A stretch of DNA of 55,572 nt. It comes from Bacteroidota bacterium (lineage in GTDB: Bacteria; Bacteroidota; Bacteroidia; UBA7662; JAIXUI01). Under the pieces are notes generated by a model that saw only the letters and a list, made by a program, of their open reading frames with translations, was not told where the DNA came from and searched no databases. A program made the position numbers and the translations under genes. Below, piece by piece: positions 48,816 to 55,572 of the stretch (positions are counted from its first letter, which is position 1; the number at the start of each line of letters is the position of its first letter). The stretch covers positions 1-55,572 of the forward strand of contig JAIXUI010000160.1 of assembly GCA_027484125.1 (NCBI GenBank). The letters are read 5' to 3'.

Positions 48816-51539
48816 ATGGATTCATTCTCCTTTATTGCCAACGCTGACCCAGTCGCCATTGAGGCGCAATATCTGGCTTGGCGAGCACAGCCAGAAGCTG
48901 TAGACCCCTCCTGGGCGTCGTTTTTCAAAGGTTTTGACTTTGCTGTCACGCATGGCAACGGAGCCGTTGGCGGGGGCGCCGCTCCCGATCGTGACCACTT
49001 GGTGAAAGAACTTCATGTGGTACATTTAATTCACGCCTACCGCACCCGCGGCCATTTACTCTCAAAAACGAACCCAATTCGCCCGAGAAAAGACCGTGAT
49101 CCAGGTGTTGCACTCCATTATCATATGCTTTCCGATGCTGACCTCGACACCCGTTTTGGTGCAGGAGTGCTCATCGGATTGGAAAATGCCACGCTAAAAA
49201 CCATCATCGAGAAGCTCGAATCTACCTATACCCGCGCCATCGGCATCGAGTATATGCACATACGAGATACCCATATTCGGGAATGGTGCCGCGATTATTT
49301 CGAATCCACTGCTCACAACTACATTATTCCTTTAGAGAAGAAGAAGAGAATTCTCTCCAAGTTGAATGAAGCGGTAGTTTTCGAAAGCTTCCTCCATAAA
49401 AAGTATGTTGGTCAAAAGCGTTTCTCGCTTGAAGGAGGAGAGAATACCATTCCGGCACTCGATGCTTTGATCAATAAATCAGCTTCACTCGGTGTTGAAA
49501 TGGTAGCCATCGGAATGGCACACCGCGGACGATTGAATGTGCTTGCCAACACTTTGGGCAAAACCTACGAATACATCTTCAACGAATTTGAAGGAAACAC
49601 CTTAGCCGACACCACTTTTGGTGATGGCGATGTGAAATATCACCTCGGCTTTTCTTCTTTGGTAAAAACATCAGAAGGAAAAGACGTAAGGCTCGAATTG
49701 GTTCCGAATCCTTCTCACTTGGAAGCGGTCAATCCGGTCATTGAAGGCTATGTAAGAGGCGAAGCTGAGTTAATGTACGAAGGCGATCTTTCTCGCGTAC
49801 TTCCCATCTTGATTCATGGCGATGCCGCTCTTGCCGGCCAAGGAATTGTTTACGAAGTAGCGCAGATGTCGCAACTACGCGGCTACCAAACCGGAGGTAC
49901 GGTTCACTTTGTCATCAACAACCAAATCGGTTTTACCACAGATTTTGACGATGCACGTTCTTCTGACTATTCAACAGCCGTAGCTAAAGTAGTAGATGCA
50001 CCGGTCATTCATGTGAATGGAGACGATGCAGAAGCGGTGGTTTATGCCATGGAATTCGCAGCAGCTTTCCGCCAGAAGTTTAACCGTGATGTATATGTGG
50101 ACATGCTTTGCTATCGCCGCCACGGCCATAACGAAAGCGATGAGCCAAAATTCACCCAACCTTCGTTGTATGCGTTAATCGACAAGCATCCAAACCCAAG
50201 AGAAGTCTATAATCAGGCACTAATCGCTAGAGGAGAGATTGATGCGGACTTAGCGAAAACCTACGAAAAAAACTTCCAGAGTCTGCTTCAGGATCGCTTG
50301 AACATGGTGAAGCAAAAGCAATTACCTGAGCTCAAAACATTCATCGACCAAGAGTGGGCTCAAATGCGAAAATCAACTCCGGAAGATTTTCGCCAATCCC
50401 CTTCCACGGCAATCACTGCCGAGCAAATCAAACAAGTAGGCGATGCGCTTACCAGCTACCCTGCTAACATCAGCCCAATCAAGAAAGTACAGAAGCTAAT
50501 AGACGAGAGACGTCAGATGTTAGCTGATGGAAAAATCAACTGGGCTTTGGGCGAATTGCTTGCTTATGGCAGCATTTTACTTGATGGAAAACCCGTTCGT
50601 TTGAGTGGACAGGATGTGGAACGAGGCACCTTCTCACATCGTCATGCCCTCATCCGTGATGAAAAGACCTCCGAGCGATATAACCCGCTCAGCCAAATCG
50701 CTCAAGGCAAAGCGAAGTTCAGTGTTTACAACTCTTTGCTCTCCGAGTACGCAGTTTTAGGCTTTGAATACGGCTATTCGCTGGCTTCACCCCATGGTTT
50801 AACCATTTGGGAAGCGCAGTTTGGCGATTTTGCCAACGGTGCACAAACCGTTATCGACCAGTTCCTCTCCTCGGGAGAATCGAAATGGCAGAAAATGAGC
50901 GGTTTGGTGATGTTGTTACCCCACGGCTATGAAGGCCAAGGACCTGAGCACTCCAACGCTCGCCCGGAACGCTTCCTTCAATTATCGGCAGAATACAACA
51001 TGGTAGTGGCGAATGTGACTACACCGGCTAATTTCTTCCACCTGATTCGTCGTCAGATGGCTTGGCCCTTCCGCAAACCGTTGGTGGTAATGTCGCCGAA
51101 AGCCTTGCTTCGTCACCCCCTTTGTGTTTCTTCTTTGAAAGAAGTTGAACAAGGCCAATTCCAGGAACTTATTGTAGATGAATGTGTTGACAAGAAAGTG
51201 AAACGCGTACTCTTCTGTTCCGGAAAAATCTACTACGACTTGCTTAACCGTAAGTTGGCAGAACAGAGAGAGGATATCGCCCTCGTAAGAGTAGAGCAGC
51301 TCCATCCGATGCCAGAGCAAAAAATCGAAGAGGTATATGCCCGTTTTCCCAAAGCCGAATACTACTGGGTACAGGAAGAGCCGAAAAATATGGGCTATTG
51401 GACGTATATCTTGCGTTACGAACCTAACCAGAAAATGAAGTTGATTTCACGCAAGGCTAGCGCATCACCTGCAACGGGCTATGCCAAAGTACACGAGCGT
51501 GAGCAACAAGAGATTCTCGACAAGGCCTTTCAAATTTAA
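48816..51539 (+). CDS. sucA: 2-oxoglutarate dehydrogenase E1 component
   Basis: A 907-residue thiamine-diphosphate enzyme of the TCA cycle; it decarboxylates 2-oxoglutarate and passes the succinyl group to the lipoyl arm of SucB. The N-terminus (MDSFSFIANADPVAIEAQYL) and SWASFFKGF are typical for binding E2. The cofactor region includes MAHRGRLNVLANTLGK, HGDAALAGQGIVYE and VHFVINNQIGFTTD, and later YRRHGHNESDEPKFTQP. Near the C-terminus GYEGQGPEHSNARPERFLQL and VQEEPKNMGYWTYI are conserved. Downstream is sucB (24 bp). Confidence 0.99.
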   Translation: MDSFSFIANADPVAIEAQYLAWRAQPEAVDPSWASFFKGFDFAVTHGNGAVGGGAAPDRDHLVKELHVVHLIHAYRTRGHLLSKTNPIRPRKDRDPGVALHYHMLSDADLDTRFGAGVLIGLENATLKTIIEKLESTYTRAIGIEYMHIRDTHIREWCRDYFESTAHNYIIPLEKKKRILSKLNEAVVFESFLHKKYVGQKRFSLEGGENTIPALDALINKSASLGVEMVAIGMAHRGRLNVLANTLGKTYEYIFNEFEGNTLADTTFGDGDVKYHLGFSSLVKTSEGKDVRLELVPNPSHLEAVNPVIEGYVRGEAELMYEGDLSRVLPILIHGDAALAGQGIVYEVAQMSQLRGYQTGGTVHFVINNQIGFTTDFDDARSSDYSTAVAKVVDAPVIHVNGDDAEAVVYAMEFAAAFRQKFNRDVYVDMLCYRRHGHNESDEPKFTQPSLYALIDKHPNPREVYNQALIARGEIDADLAKTYEKNFQSLLQDRLNMVKQKQLPELKTFIDQEWAQMRKSTPEDFRQSPSTAITAEQIKQVGDALTSYPANISPIKKVQKLIDERRQMLADGKINWALGELLAYGSILLDGKPVRLSGQDVERGTFSHRHALIRDEKTSERYNPLSQIAQGKAKFSVYNSLLSEYAVLGFEYGYSLASPHGLTIWEAQFGDFANGAQTVIDQFLSSGESKWQKMSGLVMLLPHGYEGQGPEHSNARPERFLQLSAEYNMVVANVTTPANFFHLIRRQMAWPFRKPLVVMSPKALLRHPLCVSSLKEVEQGQFQELIVDECVDKKVKRVLFCSGKIYYDLLNRKLAEQREDIALVRVEQLHPMPEQKIEEVYARFPKAEYYWVQEEPKNMGYWTYILRYEPNQKMKLISRKASASPATGYAKVHEREQQEILDKAFQI

Positions 51540-51563
51540 CCGACCCCTCAGAACCCCAACCCT

Positions 51564-52787
51564 ATGTTGATTGAAGTTAAAATCCCTGCTTTAGGGGAAT
51601 CGATATCAGAAGTAACCATTTCCCGCTGGATGAAGAAATCCGGAGAAAGAGTTGAAATGGACGAAGTACTCTGTGAAGTGGAAACCGACAAAGCAACCAT
51701 GGAGCTGAACGCGGAAGCAGGCGGAGTCCTTCAAATTCTTGCGGAAGAAGGCAAGACGCTGGTTATCGGCGACCTTATCTGCACCCTCGACACCGAAGGT
51801 GCTGCAGCCGCTGCTCCTGCTCCTGTTGCTGCGCCTGAGACCGCTCCAACTGCTGCACCCGCAGCAGCTTCCAACACCACCTATGCTTCCGGACACCCCT
51901 CGCCTGCTGCCGGAAAAATTCTTGCAGAAAAAGGCATTGATCCTGCTACCGTAAACGGCAGTGGTCGAGATGGTAGAATTACCAAAGCAGATGCAGAAAA
52001 TGCTCAAGCAGCTCCTGCAAAAGCAACTGCTCCCGCAGCACCGGCTATTCCAGCCGCTCCGGCTGCTCCCGCAGCTCCGGCAGGCGCTAGAAACAGCCGT
52101 CGTGAGAAAATGACGACGCTGCGCAAAACCATCTCTAGAAGATTGGTAGCCGTGAAAAACGAAACGGCTATGTTGACCACGTTTAACGAAATCAACATGG
52201 GCCCCGTGATGGAGCTTAGAAGCCGTTATAAAGACAAATTCAAGGAGAAACACGGTATCGGTCTTGGCTTTATGTCGTTCTTCACCAAAGCAGTATCTAT
52301 CGCTCTGAAAGAATGGCCAGCGGTAAATGCCATGATTGACGGAGAAGAAATCGTTTACAACGATTATTGCGACATCAGCATCGCAGTTTCAGCACCCAAA
52401 GGATTGGTAGTTCCAGTCATTCGCAATGCAGAAAAACTTAGCCTTGCAGATATTGAAAGAGAAGTTTCATCGTTAGCTAAAAAAGCTCGTGAGAACAAAC
52501 TCACCATCGATGAGATGACCGGAGGAACCTTCACCATCACCAATGGCGGGGTATTTGGCTCCATGCTATCTACTCCCATTATCAATGCGCCACAATCTGC
52601 CATTTTGGGCATGCACAACATCGTAGAACGCCCAATTGCCTTGAATGGCGAAGTGGTAATTCGTCCGGTGATGTACGTGGCACTTTCTTACGACCACCGC
52701 ATCATCGATGGCCGCGAGTCAGTGTCTTTCTTGTATCGGGTGAAAGAATTGTTAGAAGATCCAGCAAGGATGCTTCTCGATATCTAA
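51564..52787 (+). CDS. sucB: 2-oxoglutarate dehydrogenase E2 (dihydrolipoyl succinyltransferase)
   Basis: 407 residues. The lipoyl domain (1-75) carries K43 in ETDKATMEL. An Ala/Pro-rich linker leads to the E1/E3-binding domain (about 113-150, [20 protein letters not shown]). A second Ala/Pro linker precedes the catalytic domain (about 180-407) with [16 protein letters not shown] holding the active-site His and Asp. It forms the core of the complex with SucA; the E3 gene is not in the window. Confidence 0.98.
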   Translation: MLIEVKIPALGESISEVTISRWMKKSGERVEMDEVLCEVETDKATMELNAEAGGVLQILAEEGKTLVIGDLICTLDTEGAAAAAPAPVAAPETAPTAAPAAASNTTYASGHPSPAAGKILAEKGIDPATVNGSGRDGRITKADAENAQAAPAKATAPAAPAIPAAPAAPAAPAGARNSRREKMTTLRKTISRRLVAVKNETAMLTTFNEINMGPVMELRSRYKDKFKEKHGIGLGFMSFFTKAVSIALKEWPAVNAMIDGEEIVYNDYCDISIAVSAPKGLVVPVIRNAEKLSLADIEREVSSLAKKARENKLTIDEMTGGTFTITNGGVFGSMLSTPIINAPQSAILGMHNIVERPIALNGEVVIRPVMYVALSYDHRIIDGRESVSFLYRVKELLEDPARMLLDI

Positions 52788-52830
52788 ACCTTGAAATGTT
52801 GGAATGACGTTAAAAAAACTGGAACGGTTT

Positions 52831-52858
52831 TTGAAAATCGCCGACAGAATTAAATTTG
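52831..52858 (+). promoter_or_regulatory. Putative promoter of the DUF1573 gene
   Basis: TTG (52831-52833, within TTTTTG), a 17-nt spacer, and TAAATTTG (52851-52858), a strong match to the Bacteroidota pattern. The start of transcription would be near 52865. The short leader is A-rich up to the ATG at 52878. Confidence 0.75.
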
Positions 52859-52877
52859 AAACAATAAAAAACGAACC

Positions 52878-53333
52878 ATGAAAAAAATTCTCTTCGCACT
52901 CTTCCTTGCAGTAGGTGCTACTGCAACTGTTTCAGCTCAATCTAAACCAGCTGAAGACAAGAATGCACCAGACATTAAATTCGAAAAAGAAGTGCATGAC
53001 TTCGGTACCATCACCGAAGGTACGCAAGCTACTTACGAGTTTAAGTTTACCAATTCAGGTGGCAAAGAGCCGCTGATTCTGACTAATGTTCAGGCTTCTT
53101 GCGGATGTACCACTCCATCTTACACCAAAGAGCCAGTAGGTAAAGGAAAATCCGGAAGCGTGAAAGCAGTTTACAATTCCAGCGGACGTCCAGGCCCATT
53201 CACCAAAACCATCACCGTTTCTTCTAATGCTAAAGGTGGTAATAATGTGAAGCTGCTTACCATCAAAGGAAACGTTGAAAAAGTTCCTACTACTCCGGTA
53301 CAACCAGACAACAGCCCAGTAAAGGCCAACTAA
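52878..53333 (+). CDS. DUF1573 secreted protein
   Basis: 151 residues with a signal peptide (about 1-20, ending VSAQ). The mature part is an immunoglobulin-like beta-sandwich of the DUF1573 family: FEKEVHDFGTITEGTQATYEF, then the signature VQASCGCTTPSY and a PGPFTKTITVSSNA strand pair. It is exported to the periplasm or surface; the role of the family is unknown. A Pro/Thr-rich tail ends the protein. It has its own promoter and terminator. Confidence 0.9.
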   Translation: MKKILFALFLAVGATATVSAQSKPAEDKNAPDIKFEKEVHDFGTITEGTQATYEFKFTNSGGKEPLILTNVQASCGCTTPSYTKEPVGKGKSGSVKAVYNSSGRPGPFTKTITVSSNAKGGNNVKLLTIKGNVEKVPTTPVQPDNSPVKAN

Positions 53334-53360
53334 GTCTGAGGAGAAATTCCTAACACAGCA

Positions 53361-53396
53361 ACGGCTGTCGCGTATATTTGCGGCAGCCGTTTTTTT
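53361..53396 (+). terminator. Intrinsic terminator after the DUF1573 gene
   Basis: ACGGCTGTCGC (53361-53371) pairs with GCGGCAGCCGT (53380-53390), an 11-bp stem with one T-G pair, followed by six T's (53391-53396). The T-run touches the ATG of the aminotransferase. The 8-nt loop overlaps a TATATTTG box (53373-53380) that matches the -7 consensus. Confidence 0.9.
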
Positions 53397-54596
53397 ATGC
53401 CCAAAATTTCAACACGCGGAGTCGAAATGCCGGCTTCGCCTATCCGACGATTGATACCCTTTGCCGAAGCCGCTAAAAAGCGAGGTACGCATATCTTTCA
53501 TCTCAACATTGGCCAGCCTGATATTGAAACCCCTGACACCTTTTTAGCTGCCATTAAAAATGCTGACTTAAAGGTGGTAGAGTATTCACATTCCGCAGGA
53601 AATGAAAGCTACCGCAAGAAAGTGGCATCTTACTATCAATCGAAAGGACTTTCGGTAAACACCACCGATGTGATGATTACCACTGGAGGTTCAGAGGCCA
53701 TTCTCTTTGCTATGATGAGCTGCTTGGACCCAGGCGATGAGGTGATCATTCCGGAACCCTTCTACGCCAACTATAATGGTTTTGCTCGTGCAGCAGGCGT
53801 GGTAGTGGTACCGGTAACCGCTCATATTGAAACGGGCTTCGCCCTACCTCCTATTGAGGAATTTGAAAAGAAGATTACTTCAAAAACCAAGGCTATCATC
53901 ATCTGTAACCCCAATAACCCCACCGGTTATTTGTACAGCAAAGAAGAATTGGAGCGATTACGCGATGTAGTTACTCGCCACGATCTCTTCTTGTTTTCAG
54001 ATGAAGTTTACCGAGAGTTTTGCTACGAGAACCAAATTCACACCTCGGTTTTATCCATCGAAGGACTTGAAGCCCATGCGATAGTGGTTGATTCTATCTC
54101 CAAACGGTACAGCGCTTGTGGCGCTCGTATTGGCTGGATGGTGAGTAAAAATGCTGCCGTTATGGCGGCTGCACTTAAGTTTGGTCAAGCGCGATTATCG
54201 CCACCTACTTACGAACAAATTGGCGGAGAAGCCGCTATTGATACGCCTCAATCCTACTTTGACCATGTTTTAGACGAGTATGTTCAGCGCAGGGACTTGG
54301 TAGTGAAGGCACTTCGTGCCATGCCGGGAGTGGTTTGTCCGAACCCCGGAGGCGCTTTTTATGCCACAGTTCGCCTGCCTATTGATGACAGTGATGCGTT
54401 CTGCCAGTGGATGCTGGAGCATTTCTCCCACCAAGGGAAAACGGTTATGATGGCACCTGCAACCGGATTTTACGCAACTCCCGGACTTGGGAAAGATGAG
54501 GTCCGAATTGCGTATGTGCTGAATCTTCAGGATTTGCAAGAAGCGATGGAAGCTTTAGCAGAAGCGCTTAAGGCTTATCCTGGTAAGACTAACTAA
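53397..54596 (+). CDS. Class I aminotransferase (aspartate aminotransferase-like)
   Basis: A 399-residue PLP enzyme, fold type I. The substrate loop is HLNIGQPDIETP (35-46), the PLP-aspartate region is FSDEVYREF (200-208), the NPNNPTG motif is 171-177, and the lysine that binds PLP is K236 in DSISKRYSACGARIGW. The first residues MPKISTRGVEMPASPIR match the usual N-terminus of this subgroup, so ATG at 53397 is preferred to ATG at 53427. Substrate preference cannot be told. The start abuts a terminator, so the leader is very short or absent. Confidence 0.9.
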   Translation: MPKISTRGVEMPASPIRRLIPFAEAAKKRGTHIFHLNIGQPDIETPDTFLAAIKNADLKVVEYSHSAGNESYRKKVASYYQSKGLSVNTTDVMITTGGSEAILFAMMSCLDPGDEVIIPEPFYANYNGFARAAGVVVVPVTAHIETGFALPPIEEFEKKITSKTKAIIICNPNNPTGYLYSKEELERLRDVVTRHDLFLFSDEVYREFCYENQIHTSVLSIEGLEAHAIVVDSISKRYSACGARIGWMVSKNAAVMAAALKFGQARLSPPTYEQIGGEAAIDTPQSYFDHVLDEYVQRRDLVVKALRAMPGVVCPNPGGAFYATVRLPIDDSDAFCQWMLEHFSHQGKTVMMAPATGFYATPGLGKDEVRIAYVLNLQDLQEAMEALAEALKAYPGKTN

Positions 54597-55063
54597 GTTG
54601 TTTTTAAACCCGGCCTCGTCATGATTAGTTTGTCGAGGCCGGGCCCATAACCATCGTGCTGGTATGAAACCAGCTCAAACCCATACTTCGCAAAAAAGCC
54701 ACCAGCATGCTGGCTGGTATCCAGTGAGATGGCTTTTTCAGGCCAGTTAGCATCGACATATCTCAATCGGTGCATCAATAGCTCTTTTCCTAAGCCGTTT
54801 TTTTGATGTAATCGAGCAACCATTCCCCAAATCAATACGGTTTTCTCAGGTTCAAGCCTAGATGGGCCTATACCCCCACAGCCTACCACTGCATCGTTGA
54901 CTTCGACCACCCAATAAGGACATTCCGGATTGAAGCTCGTTTGGCGAAGTAAAAACTCATCAAAGTCTCCCACTTCGGATGGCAAAAAGTCGCGAGGCAC
55001 ATTAGACTTTATCACTTCGAGACAAGCGCCGTGGTCGGATGGCAGATAAGGTCTAATGATCAT
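54593..55063 (-). CDS. GNAT-family N-acetyltransferase
   Basis: 156 residues. The acetyl-CoA-binding motif A is HQKNGLGKELLMHRL (about 87-101, matching QxxGxG). A strand ending WVVEVNDAVVGCGGIG precedes it and FFAKYGFELVSYQHDGYG follows. The substrate is unknown. It is 29 bp downstream of the DUF2200 gene and convergent with the aminotransferase gene, overlapping its end by 4 bp. Confidence 0.88.
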   Translation of the reverse strand: MIIRPYLPSDHGACLEVIKSNVPRDFLPSEVGDFDEFLLRQTSFNPECPYWVVEVNDAVVGCGGIGPSRLEPEKTVLIWGMVARLHQKNGLGKELLMHRLRYVDANWPEKAISLDTSQHAGGFFAKYGFELVSYQHDGYGPGLDKLIMTRPGLKTT

Positions 55064-55092
55064 AACGTTTGTTTATCAGATGCTATTAAAGC

Positions 55093-55452
55093 TTATCTAA
55101 TCACTTTATTTAATGGTTTCCCTTTGGCCAGTTCATCGATGAGCTTGTCGAGATAACGGATATTTCGGCTTAAAGGATTGGCGATTTCTTCCACCCTATA
55201 ACCGCAAATTACCCCTTTGATGTTTGAAGCATTTGGGGGAATGTTGGCTCGCTCGAAAAACGTTTTGAAAGTAGCCTTTTCTTCCATAAGCTGTTGAAGA
55301 TCCGTTTCAGTAAAACCCGTTAACCAATGAATCACTTGATAAAGCTCGTCTAGCGTTCTGCCTTTTTTCAGAACCTTATTCACGTAATGCGGAAAAACCG
55401 ATGCGAACGTGAGGTTAGCCATGCGTTCGTCTTGAGCGGTAGTGGTGGTCAT
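55093..55452 (-). CDS. DUF2200 family protein
   Basis: 119 residues. The sequence ERMANLTFASVFPHYVNKVLKKGRT and the HWLTGF and IRYLDKLIDELAKGKPLNKVIR blocks correspond to the DUF2200 family of small cytosolic proteins of unknown function. The start at 55452 is preferred because the family normally has several residues before the TFASV motif. Only 24 bp separate the start from the predicted 3' end of a group II intron, so its original promoter region is interrupted or displaced. Confidence 0.85.
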   Translation of the reverse strand: MTTTTAQDERMANLTFASVFPHYVNKVLKKGRTLDELYQVIHWLTGFTETDLQQLMEEKATFKTFFERANIPPNASNIKGVICGYRVEEIANPLSRNIRYLDKLIDELAKGKPLNKVIR

Positions 55453-55476
55453 GAGGTAGTGGGTGGATGAGTAAAA

Positions 55477-55572
55477 ATCGAGTAGGAAGGTAGGGATTAT
55501 TTCCCTACCTGTCCTCTCACACCACCGTGCGTACCGTTCGGTACACGGCGGTTTGCTAGAATAATTGGAGCT
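55477..55572 (-). mobile_element. 3' end of a group II intron (domains V and VI), rest beyond the window
   Basis: Read on the minus strand. Domain V (about 55520-55553): a 9-bp lower stem pairs 55544-55552 with 55521-55529, a 2-nt bulge lies at 55530-55531, and a 4-bp upper stem pairs 55540-55543 with 55532-55535 around a GAAC loop. It is followed by GTGAGAGG and a domain VI hairpin (stem 55502-55509 with 55489-55496). TCCTACTCGAT then ends near 55477, with a candidate branch-point A at 55483. This fold and end are characteristic of bacterial group II introns. The body and any reverse-transcriptase gene would lie right of the window. Confidence 0.78.

Noticed and set aside
51606-52253. 215-codon frame on the minus strand opposite sucB
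   Set aside because: A shadow of the Ala/Pro-rich linkers; Cys/Ser/Gly-rich with no family signature.
54704-54716. 12-bp palindrome CCAGCATGCTGG within the GNAT gene
   Set aside because: Lies in conserved coding sequence and has no flanking features.

Overview
The window is chromosomal DNA of a Bacteroidota bacterium, most likely a marine-type member of the order Flavobacteriales. The evidence is: gliding-type ABC genes (gldA, gldF, gldG); a fused str-S10-spc-alpha ribosomal cluster followed by carA and eno; Bacteroidota-style promoters (TTG, a spacer of about 17-20 nt, then TAnnTTTG); A-rich leaders instead of Shine-Dalgarno sites; and DUF1573 and OmpP1/FadL-type genes. The genus cannot be named from this reading.

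Layout. Positions 1-1613, minus strand: the 5' four-fifths of a 16S rRNA gene, preceded by tRNA-Leu(UAA) and tRNA-Gly(GCC), with two near-consensus promoters. 1739-5738, plus: a three-gene glycosyltransferase operon (one GT2 enzyme and two ArnT/PMT-like membrane enzymes). 5735-8726, minus: an ECF sigma operon whose second gene looks like an anti-sigma factor anchored in the inner membrane and ending in an outer-membrane beta-barrel, followed by a PKD-domain lipoprotein. 8918-12533: a DUF4442 protein (plus), then carA, eno, an FtsB/DivIC-like gene and a small membrane protein (minus). 12578-30025, minus: an almost gapless cluster from rpsL to rplQ, with secY, map, infA, rpmJ and rpoA but no tuf or adk. 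30142-34331, minus: a REC-PP2C phosphatase with a STAS protein, then etfB, etfA and a bifunctional nuclease. 34399-39684: a TPR protein, an OmpP1/FadL-like porin with a Gly/Trp-rich lipoprotein, and proS with an unknown partner. 39695-44341, minus: thyA-folA, a PAS/HisKA protein without an ATPase domain, a 790-bp AT-rich gap, then dnaN at the end of the operon gldA-gldF-gldG-DUF4340-dnaN (up to 48722). 48816-54596, plus: sucA, sucB, a DUF1573 protein and an aminotransferase. 54593-55452, minus: a GNAT acetyltransferase and a DUF2200 protein. The right edge cuts through the 3' end (domains V and VI) of a group II intron on the minus strand.

Most of the window is housekeeping: translation, central carbon metabolism, electron transfer and replication. 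The part most worth a second look is the sigma/anti-sigma operon at 5735-8726. One polypeptide appears to connect the cytoplasm to the outer membrane, an architecture recently described in Bacteroides as dual membrane-spanning anti-sigma factors. Here it is accompanied by a surface-type PKD lipoprotein. Other points of interest are the group II intron end, duplicated rRNA/tRNA promoters, terminators that abut start codons, and a partner-switching pair without its kinase.
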